Assembly: GCA_025642065.1 (NCBI GenBank)
Contig: JAODUP010000071.1
Location: 300,001-364,000, forward strand
Direction: 5' to 3'
Source: Paralvinella palmiformis
Taxonomy: Eukaryota; Annelida; Polychaeta; Terebellida; Alvinellidae
DNA: 64,000 nucleotides
Both the position numbers and the translations under genes were made by a program. Under the pieces are notes generated by a model. It saw only the letters and a program-made list of their open reading frames with translations, was not told the origin of the DNA and did not search any database. Positions 10,171 through 23,846 of the stretch are shown here, one piece after another. How positions within the stretch are numbered: the stretch's first letter is position 1; each line of letters opens with the position of its first letter.

Positions 10171-12200
10171 CGGTCTCGGCGAGGCTTCCCCGTGTAACCC
10201 TGAAGCAACTTAACTGATTAGGACCCGTAGTCGATCTGACGAACGGAGACCGAGTGAGAGAGAGAGAGAGAGAGAGACCTTAGCAGTTATAGATTTCGAC
10301 TCGGATTAATCCAAAGGCAGCGGTTTCGGATCCTTCGATAAAACAACGACATTCTCGTATTTATTAGCCGCCGCTGGTACGACGACGGCTCTTGGCTGCT
10401 TCAATATCGCGGGCGCTTTGCCGCTCTTCCGATAAGGCCAAACCGAAGTCATCTTATGGTGCTTCGTCCTAGTTGGCCGATATCGCCTGGGAGAACTGGA
10501 TCATTCCGGCGACAGTCTAGCCGGGAAATGTGTGTATTAGGCTAAGGTAATATGTGGACGCGGAGTTTTTGGAAGATAATAAATTGAGCCACGAACACGA
10601 TATGGTCTACCGTTTTGTGATGACGACCACTAAGAGATATCGGATGACTATCTCACCGTCGCCAGTCGCCGTCCATCGTGATTGATTATTTCTTTGGTCA
10701 TCCGATGTCTTTTTGAACTCCGTCGTTCTACCAGAAAGTAACGCGAAACTAAAATCAATAAAACTTCTTACAGATTAATTACCGAGATTTGTTTTTATAG
10801 AAGAGGTACGAAGTGAAGCTGGCCGAAGTACTCGGGTTACGGACGTAGATGGGGCGATGGTTAATAGAATGTCAGCTTAACAAATAGCTCGTATAATACA
10901 GATAGGAAATAACGCAAGAAAGGACGGGTGCCGCGCGTATATATGCGTATTATACTCTATATAGCATAATACGTAAGGCCCTTTTAACAATTTCCGAAAG
11001 TTTTTGCTCAAAAGGTCTCCGTCGATCATGGTTGCCGAGCGACATGTTTGTACTTACCCGGGGCTCCACCTATAGTATTGAGCATTATTAAACAAGTAGC
11101 CTATGTCCAGTCACACTACCACACACGCATTATACCCTATTACATATTGCCGTCAAATATTTTTTCCCCGGCGACATAGACTCCGCGCGCGCGCAGACAT
11201 CTTTCTAACTGTTTGTAATTGATGTATTAACGTGGCGTCTCCTGTTTGGCTCCGTCGACGTTCACCACCGATGTTGGGTCCATTGGCCACTTATTCGTTG
11301 GTATAGTCGCTTGTAGTATGCAATGAAATAATTTTGCTGACCTTTGTGATAAGTGGTTTGTGCTGTGGAATGAATGATATCGTGGGTGTTTTTGTTAATT
11401 CCGAACAATAACATAAAACAAAACTGGCTGTGTTCAAACATTCCGTTGCGAAGTACGTATTCCTGCTTGTATTATATTATAGTAACACAGGATCACGAGT
11501 GGCCGTGTTCGAATTACAGAATGGATAGTTAAATCAGCTTTGGGTTATAAATAATAGAGATAATAAATGAATATTGTGCTATTTTTATACTGTACCCTAT
11601 GCCATGGCACATATTATAGTTGATTAATTACTGGTTCACTAGTCTGTAATATTCCTGGAGTAATAAAGTCTCGAAGATTTCTGAATTATGGCTGATAGAG
11701 TATGTCACATTTTGGAAGCTAGTGGGGATACTATTCTGGATATTTGATGTTCGTGGTATGATCAGACTATACCGATTCAGATCGTGCAATAGATGTTTGG
11801 TAGACAACACAGCCATGATCCAGATTGGCCCGTCACTGTAAATCTAATCCATAAACCTATTCGTTTGTTTACGTTAGATTGGTAGAGTGAAATGTTTTCC
11901 CATTTGGATTAAACGAGATCACCAGATTGTACATGGGCTACCGAGAGAGAGAGAGGGGGGGGTTCAATATGGATAGAATTGGTTAGATAAATGGTAAAAA
12001 ATGGTTGGTCAAATTAGGTCAGCACGTATGCACCGAACAAATATCATAATATTGTCTGGATTCAGATATTGTCAACTAAGATATCAAATTTTAATTGGAC
12101 GTACAGTTTTATCAAAGATATCATATAATATTTTTGTACAATGGCGTAAAACTTTGTTATCTGGCGAATTTATTTATTATATCTATTGACATTGGTGAAA

Positions 12201-12247
<47 letters not shown>

Positions 12248-12480
12248 AACGATCTATATAATTATAATCTGGAAGATAGCTTATCTTTTGCAGGTAATTC
12301 GTTTCATAATCTATAAATGGGAAATATATAAAAATGGCTGAAGCAGTCATCCCTCACTGACGATGGGGGGGGGGGAGGGATTAGGAAAGGATGGTGCAGG
12401 AATACTGAAGAGTGTTTCCCAAACTCGGGCATTTTAATTCACCGACCGAAATGGCATTGACATGTAACGTGATCAAATAT
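10171..12480. other. intergenic, no gene seen
   Basis: CpG content stays elevated to about 10.75 kb, with a PBX/HOX-like TGATTGATTA near 10680, then falls. It holds a (GA)n run at 10254-10278 and a CT/TA microsatellite at 12199-12247, otherwise unremarkable sequence. Confidence 0.45.
12199..12247. repeat. (CT)n-(TA)n microsatellite
   Basis: CT array passing directly into a TA array, the same arrangement as at 1716 and 13326. Confidence 0.9.
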
Positions 12481-12483
12481 TTC

Positions 12484-12572
12484 GCTCTTTTATCGAACTG
12501 AACCCGTGACCTTTGGTAACAACTGCCGCTTGTTCATCCGCTAAACCACCATCAGGACTAACTGACAGTATA
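12484..12572 (-). repeat. tRNA-like SINE head, degenerate
   Basis: On the minus strand GATGGTGGTTTAGCGG resembles a Pol III A-box and CGGGTTCAGTTCG a B-box, at tRNA-like spacing. There is no tRNA cloverleaf and no clear tail, so an old SINE remnant is likelier than a tRNA gene. Confidence 0.45.
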
Positions 12573-13325
12573 CACGTGGAAGTGAGTACGCAGTGTTCTG
12601 TTGACAAAAGCACTAAAACAGGATTTGCGGCGGCTTCGCTGACTTCTGGTGGAAAACTAAAATAAAACGTGAATCCGACTATTATTATATATAACACCAT
12701 AACTAATTACCAGTATGTAATGGCGGACGTTTGAGACCAACACATTATATCCGTCATCATGTATTCCATTACATCATCATCATCCTATTACATAATATCA
12801 ATATCAGGATGTAGCTTAATGTCACTAAATGTATTTTTTTCCTCAAGTATTCGACGTCAAATACTTTATCCTAAATTAATCTGACCCTATGCATTACTAA
12901 TCCTCTCTCTATCACACACACACACACACACACAAACACACAGAGGTAGTATCCACGACGATACAAATAAATTACAAATCTGCCTTGACACGAGCTTTAT
13001 TTGTTATACTTAACATACGACAACGAGCATGAAACTAGACAAAAACGTACGTCCAGTGGACCATAGACTTGATAATATATATCAAATGTTCGGTAGACAA
13101 TAAAGCCGACAATACAAACTTATCTCTTTCAAACGAATTAACCTGAATCTGAACTCAGTTGACAGCAGTTCTATCCACGGATATGCATATAAGATCAGTA
13201 GAAAAAAACGTGGTAAACTTATTGTAGTCATCTCCTGTTGTGAAGTCACCTCTTTAATAACAGCTGTCAGATAATACTCTCTTTATAAACATGTTATGAA
13301 TGAAGTCCAGTTGCATTCAACCCCC

Positions 13326-13328
13326 CTC

Positions 13329-13371
<43 letters not shown>

Positions 13372-13372
13372 A
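13326..13372. repeat. (CT)n-(TA)n microsatellite
   Basis: Poly-C/CT run followed by TA units. Confidence 0.9.
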
Positions 13373-13749
13373 ATAATTAAGTAAACAATTCTAAATTAAA
13401 AATTTGTTTCACAGAAAAGTATTGCACATAATTATAAGTATCAATCTATGAATATGTATGGTAATATGAAATATAAAACAGCCTTATCTAATATGATATT
13501 GGCAAAGAACACACTTCACAATTAATCATTGGTAGTTTTGTTTTTAAACGCTGAACAATGTCCGATCAAAGTTTCCATACATTAACAATACTGTTGTCCA
13601 GTTAAGATTAGTCTAGAGACTGTATTATAGTATAAGACGGCTTCAGAGTGAGCCACCACCATCTACAACTGAGATACATGATACAGCCAATCTGATAGGT
13701 CCAGTAACGCACCCACCCCCAAGGAAAACAGTACCGAATTATATTCATC

Positions 13750-13791
<42 letters not shown>
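13750..13791. repeat. (GT)n-(TA)n microsatellite
   Basis: Short GT run followed by about 17 TA units. Confidence 0.9.
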
Positions 13792-13796
<5 letters not shown>

Positions 13797-14818
13797 GATA
13801 ATTATGTCATCCTAGGTATAACATACGTGGCGTGATGATCTTAACGGTAACAGCTGAAAATGCTGTCATTTATAACCAAACGGCATAACATATGATACTA
13901 AAACACAAACACGTTCACCAGTGTGAGGAAAATAGTATATCTCAGACAATAACAAACTGTTAAAACATCACACACACACATACTTGCGGTCGTTTATTCT
14001 GAATTATCGGACAACATTTATACAAAAATATCCTAGTCGTAGCACTTCCAGAAGTCAGTTTTTAAATGGAGTTCTATACATCAGGGATACACACATACAT
14101 TCCAGTTTTCGGGAATCAGATCTCAGTCTGTTGTATATAACTTTAATTAAGCTCACACAATAATCTATACAAGAATGCCATTACTCGCTCAGTATGTCTC
14201 TGATGATTATGAGGTATAATAAGGCTGTAAATGTAAGACATTGTGTCAAAATAAAGTAAACAACAACAAGTCAAAATAGGTTATAGTACTGACTGCCAGA
14301 AATTGATGGACGTACAATAATCCTTTATGACAGAAAGAAATATAACAATGAGATATTTACACTTCATGTATCTCATTACACGATCACATCTCAATAAGGA
14401 CGGCTTTAGTATGGTGTTGTTATGTCTACAAACATTTCTATATGTGCATGCGACGCATAAATACATGCATGTATGCATACATGAATGGATATATGTGTGT
14501 TCACAGAGACACATATGTACTGATACAAATATTACGCACACGCACGCATGCACACATACGTCAACACAATAAAAAAACTGAGAAACACAAAATGAATTCT
14601 TTGAATTTAGTGATTATGAATTTGTTTTAGAAAATAAAGAAGCACCACATTAACTATCACATGACCAGTTGAGATTACACCCCAGATTAGAGAGATAGAT
14701 ACACTAGTCTGAACACAGAGATAATATGTATTACGATAACATAAGTGAACATCTGATCATCACAAACAACGCTCACGCCATATACTGATTGATGTCAGTC
14801 CGGTCACATCAAGTTCTT

Positions 14819-14840
14819 GTCACACACACACACACACACA

Positions 14841-14874
<34 letters not shown>

Positions 14875-14890
14875 ACACACACGTACGCAC
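14819..14890. repeat. (CA)n microsatellite
   Basis: CA units with ACGC and ACGT interruptions; a second array lies at 15080-15150. Confidence 0.9.
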
Positions 14891-15079
14891 GTACGCACGC
14901 TCTCAGGTATGCACACAGGGCCATCCGTTCATAAGTCGATCAACTTCCGCTTACCACAAACTTTAAGATCATATTACAGAGAAGACAGCCATTCACTTAG
15001 TATAGATACCATAGTAGAGGATAGAAATTGATAGTCTTCATCTCTCTACATCAGACTGTAGGCTCTGTAGCTGATGTTT

Positions 15080-15116
15080 ACACACACACACACACACACA
15101 CACAGAAACATACACG

Positions 15117-15150
<34 letters not shown>
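15080..15150. repeat. (CA)n/(CG)n microsatellite
   Basis: CA array with a GCGCGCGC centre. Confidence 0.9.
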
Positions 15151-15325
15151 GAGGCTGATAACGTAGGGCTGCTATGGAGGGTTAATACTTTATATGTATC
15201 AGGACAAGATATGCATTGGTTTAAGGTTTTAACCATCAAGTGACAATCAATACGTGGAGACAAGACAGCGTACTTAATTATGCAGACTATTGATACAACT
15301 AATCATGATGGCAGGATCAAACCAC

Positions 15326-15356
<31 letters not shown>

Positions 15357-15542
15357 GAAGAGCACTTAGTCATGCCTTAAAGCAAATCATCGCATCTGCC
15401 TGTAGTCAGCCAATGAAGGCATCCCACGCCGTTTCCGGATCATAATTATCACACTGATTACACTGATATAAACAAACGACGACCCATTTGACAGGTCAAC
15501 CAACGAGCTGAGTACAGATCCTGGCTACAAGCTAACAGTATA

Positions 15543-16206
15543 TCACCTCTCTGAATCATCGGCAAGATTCAGGTTATTGTCTATCGTCTTCTGTTTCTCC
15601 GATATCCCCAGCTCGCCCAGCTTGTCCGGGCTACTATCAATATGGTTTGGTTTGTGGAGAGACTTCAGCCCGTCCATTTCGTCGTCGTACTTGGATGACT
15701 CCTGGCCCGGACTCTGTCCGTATCTAGTTTTCGCACCGTGCTGCGTGTCCGGCTGATCCTGACCGAGTGAGTCGCTCGCCTTGCCGACACCCAGCGACGA
15801 GTTGCGCCCGTAGACGACGGTACGCGTGACCTTCTTCATGTTCTGGATCTCCTGGCTCTTCTTCCGCCAGTACTCGTCGTTATTACGGATGTGCAATGTG
15901 TTCTCGGCCACAGACTGGTCGGCGTCGCCGTACCTCGGCGGGTACAGGTTCGGATCATAGCCGAGCTTGTTCAACATTGGCGCAATGTACTGCATGTCCT
16001 GTTTGACGTCATCTGGTATGGCATGTACCCACTTGGTTAACGCTTCCAGGTTGACTGGTTTGATCACCTGATCAGTGGATCTCTCCGTCCTGAAGTAATT
16101 TAAAATGTTTTGCATGAAGTTGGCACCAACAACATCATGAAAGCAGATGTTTACATTAAAAGCCACATGAACATTATCTCAAATTAATTTTGGTTATATG
16201 TTAAAC

Positions 16207-16265
<59 letters not shown>

Positions 16266-16718
16266 TAATCTTGAATGCATCAAATCCACTACCAAGGTAT
16301 TACAATAAATCCTACCCAATGTTTACTGATCAATATATGTATTTATAATTAAGGTAATTCCCATTAGTAACCTATCATTTATATCATTATGCAAATCACA
16401 GTTGATGGGAAATCTCTCCCATATAACATCAGGTTCATATATTATTTTAGATGTCATAATGGACGGCTGCTAAATTTATATGTCACTGATGTGGTCCAGG
16501 AAAAGCTAGAAAAATTTATATCAAATTGTTGTTGAATACAAGAAAATGTATGATCAACAGAACAAGTGATAGAGCTAAGGTCATTTATATTCACAGAGAC
16601 TCATTAATAGGAAAATCAACTTGCATCATGGCTTATTCTCAACATTGATTACTAGGAAACAAAACGTGTATTTTTAAGATATGAGGTGAAGTGAAGGTGG
16701 TGCATGAAAAGGTGAATA

Positions 16719-16756
<38 letters not shown>

Positions 16757-18966
16757 TGATTAATCCAAAAATATATCAACATTTGTCCAACACTGAAATC
16801 CGAGTTTTCCCTTTAAAAACAACCAATTATGATTTAAAATCCTTCAAGCCCAAATAACTCTCTAGAACAATATATGAAGTTAATAAAGAGGATAATCGAT
16901 GTTGTATAATTTGCTAACTTTGTTCTCAGTAACAAACGACAATCTAATATCTAAGTAAAAACATGGATTACTCAAAACACACGTGTTTCCCATCAAAACC
17001 AACCAGACTTTGTATCAACGTAATCTAAACAAAACCAAATCTAGCGGCCTTCCATTGCCACTAACAAAGGTAATCACAAGACGAGAGTTTCCATGGTGTA
17101 TGTCCCATATCTAACTGAAGGGATCAAGTTTCACCTTGTCCAGATGACCTTGACCATATATTAAGTTCCTCCGAACAGATACAGTAGGACTCAGCTGATG
17201 GTAGGCAGTATTTAATGGGACACTAATCACCGAAGGGAAACCATTGATTATAACTGATACACAATTACTTATCTACCTTACGTTTATGTTAAATAATTAT
17301 CAGAAACGTTCATAAAATGTTACATTGCCTAAATACCATATTTGGAATAATACTAATACAATATGGAGCGCATACCTGTGTTTGTGGGATACATTTCCCT
17401 AGGTAGATTTCCCTCGTTCATTTGTCCCAAGTGTAACCAGTGTCGACCCGAAATAACTCAACTCAATAGAGATTTAATAATGTACCCTTACCGAGATCGG
17501 CCTTTCAAAGTCAGTGTAAAATACAAGCTAATTACACACAGACATATAATTGTTTTACATAAAGCAACACTGAAAGAGTCTTAAGAACAGGTTTAAAATT
17601 TTGAAAAGATAACGTTCCACGATGTGGGCTTGTTACATTAAATGAACACACATCATATGACTAGGCTGTAAAATATGACATGACTCCGCCATGTACTTTA
17701 CAATGTTAACAATAACAATAAAATGTTCATTACTCTTTTGAACAACGTGACCAGAAGAAAACAATAAAATTGGGCTGCATTCATGGAACTGACACGATCT
17801 GAGTACACAATTGACCAGATTCTTCCCACCGAACTAGCAAAAATAAAGCTGACTGATTAACTTCAGCAAACAAAAGACTAAGATCTATTATAGATATTTA
17901 GATTAACAGCTTCAATGATTTAATGAAGACGACAGCATTTCATATAAACTACCTGACAACAAAATACTCACCTTGACTACTACATCAAATAGACTTTTGT
18001 TATATTTAGCTAATATGACCCAGTCAGTTCACTTTTCTTTACATTTCAGCGCAAAATATCATTTAACATAATCGTATTACACGTTTGATACATGTGAAAA
18101 ATATGTTAAAATATGTAAACTATTATTATTATTATTATTATTTACCTGGACAATGACACTCCACCAGGTTTGTTAATGAATTCCTCGTGATGAAGTACAG
18201 CATCATTCCATGGTATGACAAGGAACTTGAGGATTCTCTCCATCCATTCTTTCGGATGTAAGACTAGTTGTTCATAGTACACAGGCAAACACTTGTCTAG
18301 ACCCAGTCTAAGGCACTGGTAATACATCGACTCCATTGCCGAGTTCCACTTCTCCAGACACTTTCTGTAGCTCTTCAAATCGAATCCAGAGATCGTCACC
18401 TTACGGGACACTATGGAGTGCACCACAGCTCGACCATCCCGGATCATCAGGATAAACTTAGCATTGGGGAAGAGCTGGTGGAGATAAATGCTTGATTTCA
18501 GAGTGAATGGATCCTTGTTACAGAGTCTTGGTGCCGGGTCTCCATGTTTGGCTATCACCTCTAGGATGAAGGCAGATAGTGCGGAGTCTATAACTTCATC
18601 TGAAAGCCCCGCCTCCTGCAGACGTTTTGATTCTTTTGGCGACTTCGCCCACTGACTGCGCATTCCAAGCAATCGTGGCACAACACGTGTCTCCTCTCCG
18701 CACCGAACCAGCGGATGGGCATCCAACATTGCCCTCATTAACGTCGTTCCACTCCGTGGAACGCCACCGATGAATATAAGTGGCATGTATCTGTCGTAGG
18801 GATAGGCCTTCTGATCGGTGTCGTAGACGTAGTGTACAGATTCTTTGGGTACCATAATGGATTTTGGACTAGGATTACATGGTAGAAGCCACTCATAAAG
18901 AGCAGTCAGTCCTATGAACAACATCAGAACATAAGTCCCGACCTTGCGCAGTGTCAGCCTCTGCAT
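15543..18966 (-). CDS. Tpst: tyrosylprotein sulfotransferase, complete two-exon gene
   Basis: Exons 18966-18146 and 16089-15543 join in phase 2 (AG+G = Arg), giving 455 aa. The enzyme moves sulfate from PAPS to tyrosines of secreted and membrane proteins in the trans-Golgi. A short cytosolic N-terminus precedes one membrane anchor (about residues 10-28), as in a type II Golgi enzyme. The 5'-phosphosulfate loop RSGTTLMR is at 71-78, the CGEETR box with the catalytic Glu at 91, the 3'-phosphate motif RDGRAVVHS at 176-184, and [18 protein letters not shown] at about 277-294. Cysteine pairs C89/C149 and C218/C226 match the disulfides of animal enzymes. Vertebrate enzymes are about 370-377 aa; this one has about 80 extra C-terminal residues, Ser/Asp-rich, with a sequon at N370 and the acidic-tyrosine motif SSKYDDEMD (Y408). 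The start ATG has G at -3. All key residues are intact. Confidence 0.95.
16208..16265. repeat. (TA)n-(CA)n microsatellite
   Basis: TA array followed by CA units inside the sulfotransferase intron. Confidence 0.95.
18120..18143. repeat. (ATT)n array touching a splice donor
   Basis: Eight TAT/ATT units, read as AAT on the transcribed strand, begin at the second triplet of the intron. Confidence 0.9.
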
Positions 18967-19500
18967 TTCGGCAAATTATATACTTCCCGACTATAACGAT
19001 GACAGCTCAGATAGAACACACGGTGGCGACAACCTCCATGGGATGTGCTCGTCCTTGACGCTAAACAATGCTATGACAAAGTAGCATTGGTGGAAAACAT
19101 GGGGAGCTTTAAGTGGGAGCGGGAGCAGCAGCCGCACAAGGTATACGTTATGAAATACACACGCTGAGCCCGAGGCCAGTCACCTCCTGTGTGCTGTCCA
19201 CCGTGTATACAGTCATTAGAAAACCATGTGACAACACAGATTAGAAGGCCTTCCTGCCATCTGTGCGATCGGCGTCGACGTCAAGCAGCAAGTGGATTCA
19301 CCCAATCGCTGTACGTACACCGGGTTCATCCATTATGCCCAGCATCCAATATCAGTAACCATATTATTGTCATCCAGTTCTGGAGCTGACTGCCACCTGC
19401 TTGCTGCTTCCGTCCAATAACACCGGAGACGAACGCAATTTGTCATCAAAGTTCGGCCGCCGAGACGGCACGTTTTCAACGAACCGGCTTCGGACTTTTT
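18967..19500 (-). promoter_or_regulatory. 5' flank and likely promoter of the sulfotransferase gene
   Basis: Sequence upstream of the ATG at 18966. A CpG-dense segment around 19410-19495 with a CCAAT-type box (TCCAATAACACCGG) stands out from AT-rich neighbours and is the best candidate core promoter. No TATA box at a convincing distance. Confidence 0.35.
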
Positions 19501-20907
19501 TTAACCACTTAAAGTCATTATAATCTTTGTGCTGGACACTTTAATATGATGCTGAGCAATACATATTAGACGGCGTTTTTGGCCAGCCCAATTAAGTCAG
19601 CAACAACAAATGACACAGGTGCAGCAAATGGTCACCATAATAGTAATTATATCTCTCAGCACGGTACATATTTCTCAGCTGGACCTTCGTGTAAACACAT
19701 GGCATGGGAAATCAATGTAAAAATATACCCGGCAGTTGACTTCTCGTTCTAGCAACACACGTCTCTCTGTGTATGTGCGTGCGTGTCTGCGTGTGTTTGT
19801 GTGTGTTTTCCGAAAGCTGACTGTTACCAGGCCATTATTATCCAACACCTGTTGTCAATTCGGTCATCAATTAATGTCGTCCACTACCTGACCATACCTG
19901 TCCTATGTTAGTTAGCTGGCCTATATGTTAAGTTAACCACTCAGCGGGTATGACATGTCACCTGCCTCGGGTCTACTGTATTACTGCTCTCCTGATTGTT
20001 CTGAGGTGATTAAGTGCTATCACGGTCGGCTGGAAATATAGGCATAAAGATGTGGTAAATATGACAATATACTTGTGGTGAGGGGGTAGGGTGAGTGATC
20101 ATTACAGAAACAGGCAGAGAAAACATACGGATAGGCAGACAGACAGTCAGGCAGGCAGGCAGACATAAAGACAAAAAACAATTATATGTATATATGTTAT
20201 GTGAATAGCCAAACTATTTAGATATACAAGACTGAAATGCAAGAAAATTATTCCTAGTTAGTTGTCACTGTACCTAAACCCGGATAATTACTGACCGCTA
20301 GATGCAATGTACTTAACTAAATAGCTACATTTTGTGGTTACTTAGTGGGAATACCTTTTGCCTAATCCTAATCCTTTACAGTATATGAGCGCGCATACAC
20401 ACACATACACACACACACACATACAGAGAGAGAGGGGGGGGGTGAGAGAGAGAGACTAGAATGTAATTTATATTATCACTAAATTTTCACATCTTTCTAA
20501 TTGATGCTGTGGCGACTCACATGATATAATAATATAAACAATATATAGTATATAGCTCGTTACACTATACTACTACTGCTAGTACTATAATAATAATAGT
20601 AATAATAATTATGATGATGATGTACAGTTAAAAAGACTCAAACGTACAAATTTGTTCTGATGTGTTATACATATAAATACCAATTAAATATTTTACCCGC
20701 TAGCCAGCTGTAATATAAGAGCACTGCCCTTCCCCCTCCCCTATCTGACACACACCTGTAAACAAATAGGCGACAGTTTTCCCATCTACTGTCTCAGCGT
20801 GAGTCGTCATGACAACGCTCTCAATGGATAAATACCAGAATGGAATAATTTCCTTCCCGACAGCATTTCTTATAATCCAATCAATGTTCAGCCAATTAAG
20901 TCAGAGA

Positions 20908-20926
20908 TAGACAAACAGACAGACAA

Positions 20927-21003
<77 letters not shown>
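20908..21003. repeat. (ACAG)n tetranucleotide array
   Basis: About 24 ACAG/ACAA units, nearly perfect in the distal half. The unit is the same as in the intron array at 6216. Confidence 0.95.
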
Positions 21004-21784
21004 GGAGGAAAGTGAGATATATAGAGAGATAGAGAGAGGTGTTTTAGCCTGTGACGTAGACGACGTAGAAATAAGTGGTCGGCCACAGGATAGAGGTGAC
21101 CACACAAGGTCAAACACACCAACTCCACCCCTACACTGGCCTCAACGTTGTAACCGAGCCGATAATCGCTGGCCAATAGGAAAACTGTATATCTAATGGA
21201 GTGAAAATAGCCAACTAATACTCTACTTGTGGAGATAATTAATTCCTCCAGCACCATCCTTTATTGTGGCTAACAATGGACAACGAAAACGTCATTATCG
21301 CCTAGCCAACCTTTCAGGGTCATATATAACAGACGGACGCCACACAGTCGGCGATCACTGACGCACCTCGTGCCCTCTGTGTCTGTGTACTCGTATTTTA
21401 GCAGTGTGGAATAAGGCACTGGCACAACGATTCTGGGAAATTCATCGGGGCGACTGTATCCAGCGAAACTACTTCTCGTGTGTAATGTCTTATCACTCCC
21501 TTGCATGTGTGTGTGAGTGAGTGTATGTGTGTTTACGTGTGTGTGTGGGGGGGGGGGGTGCGTGCTTCTGCCTGTCTCTCTGTAGAACTAATTTGTATAA
21601 AATACTATGTAAAATACTATCAACATAAGACAGTAAGTGTAAATATGAAGTGATCGCTTATTTGTATTATACACAGTTATAACCAGTTAACATAATTTTG
21701 ACTCATATAGCACAAACATATTTTATACATAAATACATTGATTTAAAGATATAATAAATAGCTTAACTAAAATGTGGTAAGTAT

Positions 21785-21787
<3 letters not shown>

Positions 21788-21820
<33 letters not shown>
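21788..21820. repeat. (AC)n microsatellite
   Basis: About 16 AC units, uninterrupted. Confidence 0.95.
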
Positions 21821-21822
<2 letters not shown>

Positions 21823-22429
21823 CGTTGTTCTAATATCAAAATAAAACAGTTACAACAAATCAGATTTAGGCAGAACGTATTTTTGACTTCATACCTACAT
21901 CGACTTAAGATTTCACCTCAAATGGCACTGAACAAATATGGGACATAACATATAGAGTAATCGTAAGCTCTGGCTAAAGCAGTACCACAGATGTGTATGT
22001 GTGTATGTGTGTCGGATCAAATCTGAGAGATGCTCACACTGCTCACAAAGCCCTGCGTCCGGGGATCATCCCAATGGAGCATCATAGTGAAGCATCACTC
22101 TGTGTACTAAGCTATAAACATGGGACAGCGGGAGTGATTTAAAGCAAATACTGCTGTTAGCCAGTACACAGACAAGACCGTGTTATACGGTGGCTATAGA
22201 ACGGTTAATGTGGATATACTATAACATTCACTACATTATTAATAACATAAAACAATTATACTGAGGCTTAATGTAAATACCACAATCACTGTATGTTTCT
22301 AAACCCACTAATCTGGATATTGGCCTCAACACTAACAGTGATATGGAGCATACGCTGACAATACCACGCTAAAGTTAATAACGCTAATGGACCCAGTGGC
22401 TCCACCTGTCTGCGACACTGTACAGCTTC

Positions 22430-22535
22430 AGTGAGTTGACCTGTCAGCAAAACAGAGACGCTTTTGTGATGGACTCGATCCCGGAACCATCAATCATGAA
22501 CATCGTCACAATACCACCGAGCTGATTGAATACTC
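22430..22535 (-). repeat. tRNA-derived SINE head
   Basis: On the minus strand AGCTCGGTGGTA matches the Pol III A-box and GGGATCGAGTCC the B-box at suitable spacing, followed by a non-tRNA tail. No mature tRNA fold is visible. Confidence 0.5.
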
Positions 22536-23792
22536 ATCGAGTATTTCAATATCTTCCATTCCATCCATCACAACGGATATACGCTATCTACCGTTATTTA
22601 ATCTAATGACATTTCACAGTTAATTCATCAGTCAGATTTTGATCTTTTGCAATAATATAATTTAAAAAACTTAAACCCCCAAAAAACAACAATTATAGTT
22701 TCATATTAACAGCAACTAGAACGTGGCTTGACTTTGATCTGGAGCTAATTTATAGTTAGTCGGTGTCCCTGGAAAAGTAACTTCGTCTGATTAATATGAC
22801 ATTATTATTACTAGAGGTTACAGGTTATGATGTTAGAAATAGATCCATGTTAGAACGGCAATATTTATTCTGTACTTGTGTGTGCGCATGTGGGCGCGCG
22901 CGAGTGGATTAAAGTTCTGGTTTATTTGCAAATGATCCTGCCTCCGCTGGAATCCCGATGTTATCTGAGTCCGTGGAATGTGTCATCTGATCGTCTGCTC
23001 TCCCCAAGGAGTAGCCCCTAGACCTAATGTCCCAGCACCGTGTCGAAGCTAACAATCACTTATTAAGTCACCCACTCCAAGCAAATCGTCAGCATATCAA
23101 ATTATAGCAGAGTACAATCTTCACGCTCCGAATGGTTGACAAAAAATTCCTACCCAAATTATACACCAACAAGCTAAATTATCTCATTTCAATGCTCGAA
23201 ACCATCCCGATCGAGCCAAAAATCGATGTTAGTACCTTCTCTAATTAAATCAGAGAGAGAGAGAGAGAGAACAAAACTAAACTAAATATATTCAAAGGGG
23301 ACAATTTTATAGGAGCCGCTGCCCACCGAGTATGATGCTGCATACGTTCCATTGTTTTAAATATTAAAACAATAGCCCAGTGGCAGAGAATAATACAATT
23401 AGTGACGTACGACAACATCGGAAACAATACAGCACACTGGCCATGCAATGGCAGAATGGATAACGTGATGGTGGCATCCTGGTGTATGATAAAACACTTC
23501 TTTGTTAATTGAGATAGATGACATTTCTGTCAAGAGATGCCTTGTTAAATGGCGTTACCAGGTAACTGATCATATTTCACCAATGATAAATTCAGAATTC
23601 CCGAATAGATATTACTCTGTTAAATGATCTGCAATAACAAAAATATAATAAAAGACTTGGTTAAATGTCACTGGTTACATTGGTGTTGTAACAACTGAAC
23701 CACACCAGCTAAATATCACATAGACGCGTTTAATTTATATTTAGGTGATGACATTCTACATAATTATACGTATAATAATATGAAAGTCGGTT

Positions 23793-23846
23793 CTCTCTCT
23801 CTCTCTCTCTCTCTGCCGCACACACACACACACACACACACACACG
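23793..23846. repeat. (CT)n-(CA)n microsatellite
   Basis: CT run, GCCG, then CA run. Confidence 0.9.

Larger units (their letters stand above)
13989..15542 (-). other. probable 3' UTR of the sulfotransferase gene
   Basis: No coding frame follows the stop at 15543. The nearest AATAAA on the minus strand is at 13992-13997, and a later one lies near 12992. CA microsatellites at 14819-14890, 15080-15150 and 15328-15356 fall inside. The extent is inferred only from the signal. Confidence 0.3.
16090..18145 (-). other. sulfotransferase intron (phase 2)
   Basis: The donor CCAG|GTAAAT is followed at once by an (AAT)n array (18120-18143 on the plus strand); the acceptor is TTACTTCAG. The intron contains TA/CA arrays at 16208-16265 and 16720-16752 and no other exon I can recognise. 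Confidence 0.85.

Noticed and set aside
820..23020. Shared string AAGGAGTAGCCCCT near 826 and 23008
   Set aside because: Only about 15 bases agree and the flanks do not align, so it is not enough to call a repeat family.
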